Assembly: GCA_946403625.1 (NCBI GenBank)
Contig: CAMJAP010000005.1
Span: 1 to 61,833 of the forward strand
Source: an uncultured Lachnospiraceae bacterium
GTDB lineage: Bacteria; Bacillota; Clostridia; Lachnospirales; Lachnospiraceae
Length of the DNA: 61,833 bases
Direction: 5' to 3'
Shown here: in pieces, positions 1-8,789 of the stretch
Layout: the number at the start of each line of letters is the position of its first letter
Numbering within the stretch: the first letter of the stretch is position 1
The notes under the pieces: model-generated
Seen by the model: the letters and a program-made list of their open reading frames with translations, nothing else
The model's database searches: none
Told to the model about the DNA's origin: nothing
Translations under genes and position numbers: made by a program

Positions 1-12
1 TGTCAATCCCTG

Positions 13-1584
13 TTACCGAATCTCGACCAATTCCGAAAAAGAATAATTTACATTGTTATTCTCTCCGTCGATCTCCACGGTGTAGCTCCTGGTCTGATAG
101 CCGTCCCGCCGCAGCGTGATCGTATAAATCCCCTGTTTTTTGGCAAAACTGATGGGGGAAATACCGATATACGCCCCGTCCTTATACACCTCTACCCCTG
201 CAGGGGCATCCACATACACGCGAAAATCCGATGACACCACCTGGTTGGTCGAAACCGAATCCGGCTGCGCCACATTGGGATGCACGGTAGGTGTCGGCGT
301 CGGGGTTGCGGATGGCTGCCATTGCGGTGTGGGCACCGTAGGTACCGTCGGTTCGGTCGGAGCTGTTACGATCGGCGTCGGGGTCCCCGTCACGGCCTCC
401 GTCGGGAGCATATTCCCGCTGACCGTATAGGCGCCTTCCTCGTCCAACAGGGTCGGCACGATGACCGCCGGCTCCGTTGAGAGCACACCCTCCTGTGTCG
501 TATTGTCGGAAATACTGTCTTCCGAAACACCGTTTTCCGATGCCGAGCCCTTATATTCCAGGGTAATGTTCAGATTGGCCTTTTCCTCCGCCACGCGGAT
601 ATACCGGCTGATCGTCTCGTAACCTTCGGCCGCCGCCACCATCTGGTGAATGCCGTAGCTGAGTTCCAACGGCCGGGATGCATCGATCACATCCCCGTCG
701 ATATAGACCTTGGCAATGTCCGGCGATACGGTAAAGACCACCTTTCCGAACATCGGCTCGGTGATCCAGCCGGAGGCATCCAGACGGATCTCCTGATTGC
801 GGGCGATGGTCACCTTTTCGCTTCCGGTGGATCCCTTGTTGGATACCGTCACGGTGTAACTGCCTTCCGGCACCGCCAGCAGCATATCCTTTGTGATCTG
901 ATGCACATTCCGCTCACCGATCTGGATCCAGCCGCCTTCGAAATAAGAGGCATTTTCCAGCCGCAGATAGCCGTGTCCCTGTTCGATACGCACGCTGTAG
1001 ATCGTATGTCCCGTACCGGCAATGGTCAACGTATCCGCCGGATTGATGTCCGTCAGCTCCCCTCTGCCGTCCTGCGTAAAAACAACGGCTTCCGGTGCAA
1101 CGGTATAACTCTCGTTCTGCAGTTCCACATGCCGGCCCGCAGCATCCATCACCAGATTGGTCACCTGATTAAATGAAAACCCGTCCGGTGCGACCTGCAG
1201 GCTGTTCAGCCGCTTCTGCTCCCGCATAAAAGTCACATCCACCACGGACCCTTCCGTCACCTGCGCCAGCGAAAGCGCCTGGTCGTAGCGGTCCGCATAG
1301 GTCGTGGCACCGTCATAATTCAGCGTATAATACTTCCCCAGTTCCAGATTCAGAAAGGTCAGTTTGCCGTTTTCCGTATCTTTGGAAACCAAAACCGCCG
1401 TGTCGATGGAATCATAGTTCCCCGGAAGTGCCGGTACAAACCCGGTTTCCGGAGCCTGCGCCTGCTGTTTGGGCGGCTCGCACGAACTGAGCGCACAGCA
1501 CATGCACAAAAGGCAGGTGGCTGTCATAACCTTCCTGCCGGATCTTTTGCGTATGCTGTTGTCCCATCGTCTGTCTGCACGCAT
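13..1584 (-). CDS. PEGA-domain lipoprotein
   Basis: Predicted surface lipoprotein of 523 residues. The N-terminus has a very basic stretch (about residues 1-19), a short hydrophobic run and a lipobox ending ALSSC, so Cys35 is the likely lipidation site. Two PEGA-like beta domains are visible, at about 280-345 (VYIDGD, AAAEGYETISRYI) and 455-515 (VEVYKDGAYIGISP, LRRDGYQTRSYTV). A Pro/Thr-rich linker with TPTPTPT-like runs (about 385-440) separates them. PEGA domains are found in cell-surface proteins, often next to S-layer or wall-binding parts; no enzyme motif is seen. It lies 14 nt downstream of the CCA-transferase gene on the same strand. The ATG at 1584 has a poor SD, while Met20 (about 1527) has AGGAAGG close in front but would lose all the positive charge of the signal peptide, so I keep the long form. 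Confidence 0.75.
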   Translation of the reverse strand: MRADRRWDNSIRKRSGRKVMTATCLLCMCCALSSCEPPKQQAQAPETGFVPALPGNYDSIDTAVLVSKDTENGKLTFLNLELGKYYTLNYDGATTYADRYDQALSLAQVTEGSVVDVTFMREQKRLNSLQVAPDGFSFNQVTNLVMDAAGRHVELQNESYTVAPEAVVFTQDGRGELTDINPADTLTIAGTGHTIYSVRIEQGHGYLRLENASYFEGGWIQIGERNVHQITKDMLLAVPEGSYTVTVSNKGSTGSEKVTIARNQEIRLDASGWITEPMFGKVVFTVSPDIAKVYIDGDVIDASRPLELSYGIHQMVAAAEGYETISRYIRVAEEKANLNITLEYKGSASENGVSEDSISDNTTQEGVLSTEPAVIVPTLLDEEGAYTVSGNMLPTEAVTGTPTPIVTAPTEPTVPTVPTPQWQPSATPTPTPTVHPNVAQPDSVSTNQVVSSDFRVYVDAPAGVEVYKDGAYIGISPISFAKKQGIYTITLRRDGYQTRSYTVEIDGENNNVNYSFSELVEIR

Positions 1585-1598
1585 ATGGATCTGTCTTT

Positions 1599-3059
1599 TT
1601 AATCTGCCTTCGGATTCACATATCTCTCCATCAGATATTCCTTCGTATTGTGCTCCGGTTCTTCCAGCACATCGTCCAGCATCTGATGCAGCAGATCCCC
1701 GAGGGTCGGCCCCGGCTGCACACCGGCTTTGATCAGATCGGCCCCTTTGACCGCCAGATCTTTTAAGGAAACCGCCTCTTTCAACGCCAGGATCTCGGTA
1801 TAAAGTTCCCGCAGCTTTGCGATCCGCTCCAGTTTTTCCTCGCGCATAAAATCACTCTGCGCCAGTGTATCCGCCTCCTGCACATAGAAATACAGGGGGA
1901 ACTGCTCCTCTCCGTATCGATAGATGGCCCGTCGCAGCTGGCGTTTGTTCGCCTCAAAACGCCCCTCATGGTTACGCACCAGTCCGCTCACCATTCGTAC
2001 GGTATCGTTATCGTATTTGAGCCGCCGCAGGATCTCTTCCGTCATATCCGCACCCTTTTCCGGATGCCCGTGAAAATGGCAGATCCCGTCTTCGTCCATG
2101 GTCTTGGTCAGCGGCTTTGCAATATCGTGAAAGAGCATCGTCAGCCGCAGGATCCGGCGATTACGCTCGTATCCCCCGGGCAGCTCCTCCTGTTTCAGTC
2201 GCTCCAGATTGGTGGACTGCAGCGCATGCAAAATATGCTCCCCTACATTATAGCAGTGGTGCGGATTCTCCTGTGCGGTCGTCATGGTCGCATCCCACTC
2301 CGGCAGGAAATACGCCGTCAGTCCGCTTTCATAAAACAGGCGGAAACGATCGGGATGATCGCTGACCAGCAGCTTCTCCAGTTCCACACGGATCCGCTCC
2401 GCACTTACTTTTTCAATATTCGGTGCCAGCGCACGGATCGCTTCCCAAGTCTTAGGCTCGATCTGCGCATCCAGCTGCGCCGCAAAACGGATGGCGCGCA
2501 TCATTCGCAGCGCATCCTCCGTAAAGCGTTCCTTCGCTTCTCCGACACAGCGGATCACGCGGTTCTCCAGATCTTCTTTGCCCTGAAACAGATCCTGCAG
2601 ACCGGCTTCCGGGTGATATGCCATCGCATTGATGGTAAAATCCCGGCGTTTCAGATCCTCTGCCAGCTCCGCCGTAAAGGTCACTTCCTTCGGGTGTCTG
2701 GCATCCTCATACTCTCCGTCGATCCGGTAGGTCGTCACCTCATATCCGTTCACCTGCCCGTCCCGGCGCTGCAGTACCGTAACCGTGCCATGCTGCAGAC
2801 CCGTATCCACGGTATGCAAAAAGATCTCTTTGACCTGTTCCGGTCTGGCGGATGTGGTGATATCCCAGTCCGCCGGCTTTTTGCCCAACAGGCAGTCGCG
2901 CACGCAGCCACCCACGATAAACGCCTCATAGCCTGCTTCATTCAGTTTTTTTAATATATCGCAAACCTCCTCCGGCAACATCTCCGGAGTGATCTGTTGT
3001 AATGTATTATCGGTCAAATCTAACTTCCTCTGTACGATCGAATTATCCCCGGTATGCAT
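1599..3059 (-). CDS. cca: CCA tRNA nucleotidyltransferase with HD domain
   Basis: Adds or repairs the 3' CCA of tRNAs in the cytoplasm. The class II nucleotidyltransferase head shows GGCVRD at 50-55 and the metal-binding DWD at 64-66, then the RRDFTINAMA motif at 138-147 and the EDALRMMRAIRFAAQL helix from 181. A C-terminal HD phosphohydrolase-like domain has LFHDIAKPL near 309-317, so the HD pair is intact. The length of 486 fits HD-bearing CCA/poly(A) polymerases. Motifs alone do not exclude a poly(A) polymerase, but it is the only such gene here. The ATG at 3059 overlaps the upstream aminotransferase by 17 nt and has no SD; a TTG at 3017 sits 6 nt behind AGAGGAAG and may be the true start, removing only 14 residues. 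Confidence 0.88.
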   Translation of the reverse strand: MHTGDNSIVQRKLDLTDNTLQQITPEMLPEEVCDILKKLNEAGYEAFIVGGCVRDCLLGKKPADWDITTSARPEQVKEIFLHTVDTGLQHGTVTVLQRRDGQVNGYEVTTYRIDGEYEDARHPKEVTFTAELAEDLKRRDFTINAMAYHPEAGLQDLFQGKEDLENRVIRCVGEAKERFTEDALRMMRAIRFAAQLDAQIEPKTWEAIRALAPNIEKVSAERIRVELEKLLVSDHPDRFRLFYESGLTAYFLPEWDATMTTAQENPHHCYNVGEHILHALQSTNLERLKQEELPGGYERNRRILRLTMLFHDIAKPLTKTMDEDGICHFHGHPEKGADMTEEILRRLKYDNDTVRMVSGLVRNHEGRFEANKRQLRRAIYRYGEEQFPLYFYVQEADTLAQSDFMREEKLERIAKLRELYTEILALKEAVSLKDLAVKGADLIKAGVQPGPTLGDLLHQMLDDVLEEPEHNTKEYLMERYVNPKAD

Positions 3060-4143
3060 TTAATGCGGCGATCACCCGCTCCTGCTCCTCGCCTGTCATG
3101 CCGTTAAACATCGGAATGGAGAGCACCGTATCCGCATAATGCTCCGCGATGGGGAAGGCCCCCTTCGGGATCCCCAGATAGGCATATGCCTCGGACAGAT
3201 GCGGCGGGATCGGATAGTGAATGATGGTGTCAATGCCCCGTTCCTTCAAATATTCGATCAGATCGTCCCGCTTCTCACAGCGGATCACATACTGGTGATA
3301 CACATGCTCGGCGCCGTCCCGAATCTTCGGTGTTTCGATCAGGTCATTCTTGATGCCCGCATCATAAGCCGCTGCCAGCTGCTTGCGTTCTTCGATCAGC
3401 TCTGCCATATGGGGCAGTCGTACCGCAAGCAGGGCTGCCTGTATCTCATCCAGGCGGGAGTTGACTCCCACTTCCTTATTATGATAGCGCACACTGCTGC
3501 CGTAAAAACGCAGCTGCCGTATGCGATCGCGTAAACCTTCATCGTTTGTAACAATGGCGCCGCCGTCACCAAAGGCCCCCAGATTCTTGGACGGATAGAA
3601 GGAAAAACACCCGACATCCCCGAAAGTGCCGGTCATCTGTCCGTCCCAGTGGGATCCGTGGGACTGCGCGCAGTCTTCCACCAGCTTGAGCCCATGCTTT
3701 TTGCAGATGGCCTGCACCTCACGCATTCTGGCCGACTGGCCGTACAGATGCACCACCATCACCGCCTTGGTCTTTGGTGTGATCGCCGCCTCGATCCGGT
3801 CGGTATCGATCATATAATACTCATCCGGCTCTACAAATACCGGAGTTCCGCCGGCCATCGTAATACCCATGACCGATGCGATAAAGGTATTCGCCTGTAC
3901 GATCACCTCATCCCCTTCGCCGATCCCCAGCGCACGACACGCCAGGTAAAGGGCATCCAGGCCGTTGCCCAGACCCACGCAGTATTTCGCTCCGGTGTAG
4001 GCAGCATAGGCTTCTTCAAACGCCTCCAGCTCCTTCCCGAGGATATACCAGCCGGAACGCAGCACCCGCAGTGCCGCCGCCTCAAACTCTTCCTGATATT
4101 TATAAAAACCCCGGTCCAGCCGGTTCGTCATAATGCGTTCCAT
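3043..4143 (-). CDS. DegT/DnrJ/EryC1/StrS family aminotransferase
   Basis: PLP-dependent aminotransferase of the sugar-nucleotide type, which typically moves an amino group from glutamate to a keto-deoxysugar-nucleotide. The cofactor lysine is Lys186 in SFYPSKNLGAFGDGG, preceded by VEDCAQSHG at 155-163. The N-terminal GWYILGKELEAFE and GLGNGLDALYLA resemble TDP-3-keto-6-deoxyhexose aminotransferases of the FdtB/QdtB kind, so a 3-aminosugar product is my best guess. The 366-residue length is normal. The start at 4143 has AAAGG about 10 nt upstream. No glycosyltransferase or sugar-nucleotide gene lies nearby, so its glycan is unknown. It is followed by cca with overlap, suggesting a shared transcript. 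Confidence 0.85.
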   Translation of the reverse strand: MERIMTNRLDRGFYKYQEEFEAAALRVLRSGWYILGKELEAFEEAYAAYTGAKYCVGLGNGLDALYLACRALGIGEGDEVIVQANTFIASVMGITMAGGTPVFVEPDEYYMIDTDRIEAAITPKTKAVMVVHLYGQSARMREVQAICKKHGLKLVEDCAQSHGSHWDGQMTGTFGDVGCFSFYPSKNLGAFGDGGAIVTNDEGLRDRIRQLRFYGSSVRYHNKEVGVNSRLDEIQAALLAVRLPHMAELIEERKQLAAAYDAGIKNDLIETPKIRDGAEHVYHQYVIRCEKRDDLIEYLKERGIDTIIHYPIPPHLSEAYAYLGIPKGAFPIAEHYADTVLSIPMFNGMTGEEQERVIAALNAYRG

Positions 4144-4206
4144 AATGGTCTGCCTTTCTGCGCATAGTCATTTACATAACATCTAAAATATTACCATATC
4201 CTCTGA

Positions 4207-4240
4207 TAAAAGTAAAATCCCCTCAATTACTGAGGGGATT
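4207..4240 (-). terminator. Rho-independent terminator of acpP
   Basis: Arms AATCCCCTCA (4216-4225) and TGAGGGGATT (4231-4240) form a 10-bp stem with a 5-nt loop. On the minus strand the stem is followed by TTTTACTTTTAT, so it should stop transcripts coming from acpP. Confidence 0.8.
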
Positions 4241-4273
4241 GCAACATCACTTCATCTATTTGCGTTCGCGGGA

Positions 4274-4513
4274 TCAATCCAGGTCAATGCCCTTTTCCTT
4301 GATATAATCCAACACATCGCCTACGGTCTCAAACTTCTCCAGATCTTCATCCTCTACCTTGATACCGTATTCATCTTCCACTGCCATGATCAGTTCCATC
4401 AATTCGAAAGAATCCGCACGCAGATCCTCTTTAAAACTCGTCTCCTCGCTGATCACTGTGCCATCCGAAATATGCAACTGTGATCTGATCAATTCTGCTA
4501 CTTTCTCCAGCAT
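4274..4513 (-). CDS. acpP: Acyl carrier protein
   Basis: Small acidic four-helix carrier of 79 residues for fatty acid synthesis, or possibly a dedicated carrier. The phosphopantetheine site is Ser35 in RADSFELMELIM. The remainder (VEDEYGIKVEDEDLEKFETVGDVLDYI) is the standard helix III/IV region. The ATG at 4513 has AGGAGAAGGG in front. It is monocistronic: a consensus promoter upstream (4582-4610) and a hairpin terminator directly downstream. No fab genes are nearby. The motif is DSFEL rather than the DSLD of most housekeeping AcpP, so it may be a second, specialised ACP. Confidence 0.92.
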   Translation of the reverse strand: MLEKVAELIRSQLHISDGTVISEETSFKEDLRADSFELMELIMAVEDEYGIKVEDEDLEKFETVGDVLDYIKEKGIDLD

Positions 4514-4581
4514 AACCCTTCTCCTTTTGCCTGATGCGCCTACCCATCGTCAAGCGCCTGTATTGTGTTTTGTATGAAAAA

Positions 4582-4610
4582 AGTATATAAAGCACCCTTT
4601 CTTTTGTCAA
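4582..4610 (-). promoter_or_regulatory. Promoter of acpP
   Basis: Read on the minus strand: TTGACA (4605-4610), 17 nt, then TATACT (4582-4587). This is a near-perfect sigma-A promoter about 70 nt ahead of the acpP ATG. Confidence 0.8.
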
Positions 4611-4673
4611 CATAATTTTTCGTCTGTTGACGCCTGTCGACACCCCTGTTTTTGTCCCCCGAAAAAACCGTGA

Positions 4674-5516
4674 TCAGCCCTTATGCACCGCATCATACAC
4701 TTCCCGCTTGGGAATGCCGCGGTCCAATGCCACCTGCTTGAGTGCCGCCTTGTGATCCATGCCTTCTGCCTCGTACTGTGCCACATGCTCGGGAATGGAC
4801 AGCGCATCATACTGCTGCCGCTGCTCCTCTTCCAGCGCCTCCCGGTCCGCACCGGCCACCACCAGCACATACTCCCCGCGGGGATCTTCCGATTCATACA
4901 TCTTTAATGCATCCGCCAGGGTCGTGGGCAGGATGGTCTCAAAACGCTTGGTCAGCTCCCGACACAGCGTGATCTTGCGGTCCCCCAACGCTTCCTGCAG
5001 GTCCTTCAGCGTCTTCACCAGATGATGCGGCGCTTCATATAATAGGATCGTGCGCGTCTCCCGCTTCAGTTCGTCCAGGATCTGCCGCCGCTCCTTTTTA
5101 TCCGCCGGCAAGAATGCCTCAAAGCAAAACCGTCTGGTCGGCAGTCCCGATAAGGTCAGCGCCGTAATGCATGCCGCCGGCCCCGGCAGGGATGTCACGG
5201 GGATGTGTTCCTCCAGGCAGCGGCGCACCAGCACCTCCCCCGGATCCGAGATCCCGGGCGTACCCGCATCCGTAATCAGGGCAATATTCTGCCCATCCCG
5301 CAATTTATCGATCAGCGTCTCCGCCTTGTCATACTTATTATATTCGTGATAACTCGTCATCGGGGTACGGATCTCGAAATGATTCAGCAGATGCAGACTG
5401 TTGCGGGTATCCTCCGCAGCGATCAGATCCGCATCCCGCAGGGTATCCAGTACGCGCTGCGTGATATCCCCGAGATTCCCGATGGGGGTTGCACATAGAT
5501 ATAAGGTTCCTGTCAT
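4674..5516 (-). CDS. rsmI: 16S rRNA (cytidine1402-2'-O)-methyltransferase
   Basis: SAM-dependent methyltransferase of the tetrapyrrole-methylase fold that modifies C1402 of 16S rRNA in the decoding centre. It begins MTGTLYLCATPIGNLGDIT, has AAEDTRNSLHLLNHF around 33-47 and the glycine-rich SAM-site segment ITDAGTPGISDPG at 81-93. The LLYEAPHH and LCRELTK motifs of the family follow. I start it at the ATG at 5516 because AGGAGA lies 7 nt upstream; a longer frame runs back to 5558 without an SD. The length of about 280 is standard. In Bacillus rsmI lies downstream of the trmN6-like gene yabB, as here, but here a gene-free stretch separates them. Confidence 0.93.
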   Translation of the reverse strand: MTGTLYLCATPIGNLGDITQRVLDTLRDADLIAAEDTRNSLHLLNHFEIRTPMTSYHEYNKYDKAETLIDKLRDGQNIALITDAGTPGISDPGEVLVRRCLEEHIPVTSLPGPAACITALTLSGLPTRRFCFEAFLPADKKERRQILDELKRETRTILLYEAPHHLVKTLKDLQEALGDRKITLCRELTKRFETILPTTLADALKMYESEDPRGEYVLVVAGADREALEEEQRQQYDALSIPEHVAQYEAEGMDHKAALKQVALDRGIPKREVYDAVHKG

Positions 5517-6096
5517 AATATGTCTCCTGTGAATTGGAGGGTATCGATTCCACCTCATCCGTCAGCGCCGTAGCCAAGGAGCCGGATCAGATAAAGCAGT
5601 TTTCGAAGCATTGCCGCAGCAGTTTGCGAGACCAAGCATCCCCCACTCGCCCTTGCAAACTTTTTGCGGAGGCACAGCGAGAAAACTATCTTTACTGGAC
5701 GGCTCCCGGGAAACTCTGCGGAACTGCCGATGTGCAGGTCAGCCGTTACAGCTTCATAATCTTGCCGTGCGGAGCAGGTGTAGCATATGTTTTCGGGCAT
5801 ATACGGCGCGCTTTTAGCAGATGACGGTATCCACAGCCTACTGGCTCTTGGCAGTATGGGCAGGGTTGCGAGACAGACATGCTTTTCGTCTGGCTCGCAT
5901 GCCCTTACTGCATAGAGACAGTTGGCTGTTAGACCGGCAGATGCGTTGCGTCCGGCCCGAAAATATATGGCTACCCGTGCGCAGCTGCGTTCCTTTGAGA
6001 TGCTGTGACGGCTGACCGTGGCCCCTCATCCGGCCTGCGGCCACCTTCCCCCCGGAGAGGGGAAGGCAGGGTGCTGGACGGCTCCGTAGGATACGA
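5517..6096. other. 580-nt gene-free stretch, possible decayed repeat element
   Basis: No convincing gene lies between rsmI and the trmN6-like gene. Open frames of 60-96 codons exist on both strands but have no SD, no family resemblance and overlap each other. CCTCATCCG occurs near both ends (5552 and 6024), CTGGACGGCTCC occurs twice (near 5695 and 6072) and TTGCGAGAC twice (near 5627 and 5866). A palindromic REP-like unit closes the right side. The B. subtilis equivalent holds yazA here, but no GIY-YIG motif can be read in any frame. It probably includes the rsmI promoter. Confidence 0.5.
6024..6066. repeat. REP-like double-hairpin palindrome
   Basis: Two adjacent hairpins follow CCTCATCCG: GGCC-TGC-GGCC (6032-6042) and CCTTCCCC (6044-6051) pairing with GGGGAAGG (6059-6066) over a 7-nt loop. 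This layout, CCTCATCCG then a GC palindrome then CCTTC...GAAGG, resembles short interspersed palindromes that I associate with Firmicutes genomes. Whether it is repeated in this genome cannot be told from one copy. Confidence 0.5.
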
Positions 6097-6813
6097 TCAA
6101 AATCCGTAGTCACGGCGGATCTCTTCGCTGTATCGGCCCGGGGCGTCGTAGATGATGAGCGGCTTTTCTACGGTGATGCCGGGACGGCCGCCGCGGGCAG
6201 CTTCGATGAGCACCATGTTGGGGGCCTTGTCCGCGAAGGGATAGACGATGCGCAGACGCTTGGGTTCCAGGCCGCATTCGGTCAGCGTCACCAGCAGCTC
6301 TGATAAACGGTCCGGCCGGTGTACCAAAAACAGCTTGCCACCGTGATTCAACAGTTTGGCCGACTGTTCGCAAACATCCCGGAAGGTACACAGCACCTCA
6401 TGCCGCGCGATCGCTTTGGGTGCCTCGGGATTCTGTAGCCCCGCACCGCCGGCGATGTAGGGCGGATTGCAGGTAATTACCGAAAAAAAGGCAGCGCCAA
6501 ACAGCCGGTCTGCCTCTTTTACATCACCTGTTACGATATTGATGCGCTCCGATAGATGGTTGAGCTCCACGCTCCGTCGCGCCATATCCGCGCTCTCCGG
6601 CTGGATCTCCAATCCGGTGAGCTGTCCTGCTTTGGTTTTTGCACTGAGCAGCAACGGTAAGATCCCGGTTCCGGTGCACAGGTCCAGCACATTGGCACCG
6701 TCCGGTACCTGTACGAATCCCGAGAGCAGCACCGCGTCCATTCCGAAACAGAATCGTTCCGGGTCCTGCAGGATCTTTAAGCCGCTGAGTTGCAGATCAT
6801 CCAACCGTTCCAC
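6097..6813 (-). CDS. tRNA1(Val) (adenine(37)-N6)-methyltransferase-like (YabB/YfiC)
   Basis: SAM-dependent N6-adenine methyltransferase of 238 residues, in the family that modifies A37 of tRNA-Val in E. coli (TrmN6/YfiC) and includes B. subtilis YabB. Motif I is VLDLCTGTGILPLLL at 42-56, and the N6-adenine catalytic motif NPPY is at 116-119 (VITCNPPYIAGG). The N-terminal FCFGMDAVLLSGF is also typical. It starts with GTG at 6813, two nt after the ricT stop, with AAGGA inside the end of ricT, so translation is coupled. It belongs to the yaaR-holB-ricT-trmN6 cluster. The tRNA target is assumed from family membership. Confidence 0.85.
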   Translation of the reverse strand: MERLDDLQLSGLKILQDPERFCFGMDAVLLSGFVQVPDGANVLDLCTGTGILPLLLSAKTKAGQLTGLEIQPESADMARRSVELNHLSERINIVTGDVKEADRLFGAAFFSVITCNPPYIAGGAGLQNPEAPKAIARHEVLCTFRDVCEQSAKLLNHGGKLFLVHRPDRLSELLVTLTECGLEPKRLRIVYPFADKAPNMVLIEAARGGRPGITVEKPLIIYDAPGRYSEEIRRDYGF

Positions 6814-6815
6814 AC

Positions 6816-7763
6816 TCAGTTATCCTTCTTTTCCAGTTCCGCCAGCTCCCGCAACTCTTCCTTGCTGAGCTTCTCTTCATGATTGTTCCGATCGTTGCGG
6901 TCATTCCTGCGGTCGTTCTTGTCTTTCTTTCCGCCGTTGCCGCCGCCCTGACGCTTGGTAAATTTCAGCTCTTCCACGCCGTATTCTTCGATCTCTTTTT
7001 CGTCATTCATATCCACAATGACGCGAACTCGCTGGCGCAGCACATCCACGCTCTGTACCTTTGCGGTGGTTCCGTAAGGCGTGATCACCTCATCGTTGAT
7101 CCTGGGCAACTTGCGGTTCAGCCAGGAATAGGTGTCCGATTCGTACTGCAGACAGCACATCAGGCGCCCGCACATACCCGAGATCTTGCCCGGGTTTAAG
7201 GACAGATTCTGCTCTTTTGCCATCTTGATGGATACCGGTACAAAGTCCGCCATATAGGCGTGGCAGCACAGTTCGCGTCCGCAACTGCCCAGACCGCCCA
7301 GCATCTTGGTCGCATCGCGCACACCGATCTGGCGCAACTCAATGCGGGTATGGAATACGCCGGCCAGATCCTTTACCAGCTCGCGGAAATCCACACGGCC
7401 GTCCGCCGTAAAATAAAACACGATCTTGTTCCGGTCAAACGTATATTCCACATCGATCAGCTTCATATCCAGCTCGTGCTTGCGGATCTTTTCCTTGGCA
7501 ACGCTGATCGCGCTTTTTTCCTTTTCACGGTTCTGCGCATCCTGCTCATCATCCTTGGGGGTTGCCACACGCATGATCGGCTTGAGCGGCTGCTGGATCT
7601 TGCTGTCGTCCACCTCCCGGATATCACCGACCACGGTACCGTATTCGATACCGCGCACGGTTTCTACGATCACGTAGCTTCCGCGCTTCAGATCAAAATC
7701 GAGCGGATCAAAATAATATGGCTTCCCTCCGCTGCGGAAACGCACACTGACAATCTTCTTCAC
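6816..7763 (-). CDS. ricT: PSP1-domain protein RicT (YaaT)
   Basis: Homologue of B. subtilis RicT/YaaT, a subunit of the FeS-bearing RicAFT complex that promotes RNase Y-dependent mRNA processing and sporulation or biofilm phosphorelay output. The PSP1 core carries cysteines at 161, 166 and 167 (GSCGRELCCHAYM) and at 198, 203 and 204 (SGMCGRLMCCLQYE), which can ligate an iron-sulfur cluster. The last 50 residues are a very charged, Asn/Asp/Arg/Lys-rich tail (KKDKNDRRNDRNDRNN) that looks disordered and RNA-like in character. Start is GTG at 7763 with AGGAGAG upstream. The neighbours holB and trmN6 match the Bacillus order, but yabA is absent. RicA and RicF are not in this window. Confidence 0.9.
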   Translation of the reverse strand: MKKIVSVRFRSGGKPYYFDPLDFDLKRGSYVIVETVRGIEYGTVVGDIREVDDSKIQQPLKPIMRVATPKDDEQDAQNREKEKSAISVAKEKIRKHELDMKLIDVEYTFDRNKIVFYFTADGRVDFRELVKDLAGVFHTRIELRQIGVRDATKMLGGLGSCGRELCCHAYMADFVPVSIKMAKEQNLSLNPGKISGMCGRLMCCLQYESDTYSWLNRKLPRINDEVITPYGTTAKVQSVDVLRQRVRVIVDMNDEKEIEEYGVEELKFTKRQGGGNGGKKDKNDRRNDRNDRNNHEEKLSKEELRELAELEKKDN

Positions 7764-7778
7764 TTGCTTAAAACTCTC

Positions 7779-8771
7779 CTAATTCTCTTTTATCGTTAAC
7801 AGCAGCAGTTCCATGGTCAGCTCGTAGTTTACCTTGGAACGCAGACGGCTCTTGGCCACCTCCAGCGCACGGATCACTTCCTCGATCCCTTCATAATCGC
7901 TGTACTGCGCTACTTTCTGTATGCTCTGGATCTCATCGCGGAAGATCAGATGGTTCATATCGTGGGTTGCCTTAAACAGCAGGATATCCCGATACCATAC
8001 CGCCATAATGTCCAGATAATCGTTAATGTCAAAACCGTACTCACGGATGTTCTTGAGCGCTTCCATGATATCCGCCGTATCCATCTCGTGGATGTTCTTC
8101 AGAAGCGACAGCGCATTGGTACGGATCTTGTCAAAGTCTTCGCTGGAAGCCAGCGCCTTGGCACGACCGATATTACCGCGGGCAAAGGCGATGCAGATCT
8201 CCGCACGGCTCTCCGGCACATGCAGCTGCTCCATCAGATAATTGCGCATCTCATCGTCCCGTACCGGACGCATATTCAACAATACACAGCGGCTCAAGAT
8301 CGTCGGCAGCAGGGCTTCCGTAGAGCTGGTCAAAAGGATGAAGACCACATACGAAGGCGGCTCCTCGATGGTCTTGAGCAATACATTCTGCGCCTGCACG
8401 GTCAGTTTTTCGGCCTCTTCCACGATGTAGATCTTGTACGGGCCCTGATAGGGCTTGATCTGTACCGTCTCCACGATGCGGTCGCGGATCTCTTCCACAC
8501 CGATCGTACTCGGCACATAGATGATATCCGGATGATTGGCGCTCATAGCCTGCCGGCAGGAATGACATTCCCCACAGGGTTCGATCGTTCCGTCGCCTTT
8601 GGTCACCGGTTTTTCGCACAGAAGCGACTGCGCAAAAACCTTTGCCACAAACTCTTTTCCGGAACGCACTTCACCGTAAAGGATGTATGCATGGGATACA
8701 CGGCCGGTACTGATGGCCCCCTGCATCTGCTCTTTGATTGACTCCTGTCCTACAATATCCGAAAAATTCAT
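7779..8771 (-). CDS. holB: DNA polymerase III delta' subunit
   Basis: Clamp-loader subunit of the replicative polymerase. The N-terminal AAA+ module has a degenerate P-loop GEVRSGKE (about 33-40), as expected for the non-hydrolysing delta' subunit. A zinc-binding cluster follows with Cys52, 66, 69 and 72 (EPCGECHSC). VEEAEKLTVQAQNVLLKTIEEPP and the sensor-1 region follow, then an all-helical C-terminus. The start is placed at ATG 8771, where GGGGGTGAAGG precedes MNFSDIVGQE; an in-frame ATG at 8786 is possible. It sits between yaaR and ricT, exactly the Bacillus order. Confidence 0.92.
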   Translation of the reverse strand: MNFSDIVGQESIKEQMQGAISTGRVSHAYILYGEVRSGKEFVAKVFAQSLLCEKPVTKGDGTIEPCGECHSCRQAMSANHPDIIYVPSTIGVEEIRDRIVETVQIKPYQGPYKIYIVEEAEKLTVQAQNVLLKTIEEPPSYVVFILLTSSTEALLPTILSRCVLLNMRPVRDDEMRNYLMEQLHVPESRAEICIAFARGNIGRAKALASSEDFDKIRTNALSLLKNIHEMDTADIMEALKNIREYGFDINDYLDIMAVWYRDILLFKATHDMNHLIFRDEIQSIQKVAQYSDYEGIEEVIRALEVAKSRLRSKVNYELTMELLLLTIKEN

Positions 8772-8789
8772 GCCCTTCACCCCCATGTA

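Noticed and set aside
5534-5824. 96-codon plus-strand frame and 81-codon minus-strand frame in the gap
   Set aside because: Mutually overlapping, no SD, no recognisable fold; neither fits yazA or yabA.
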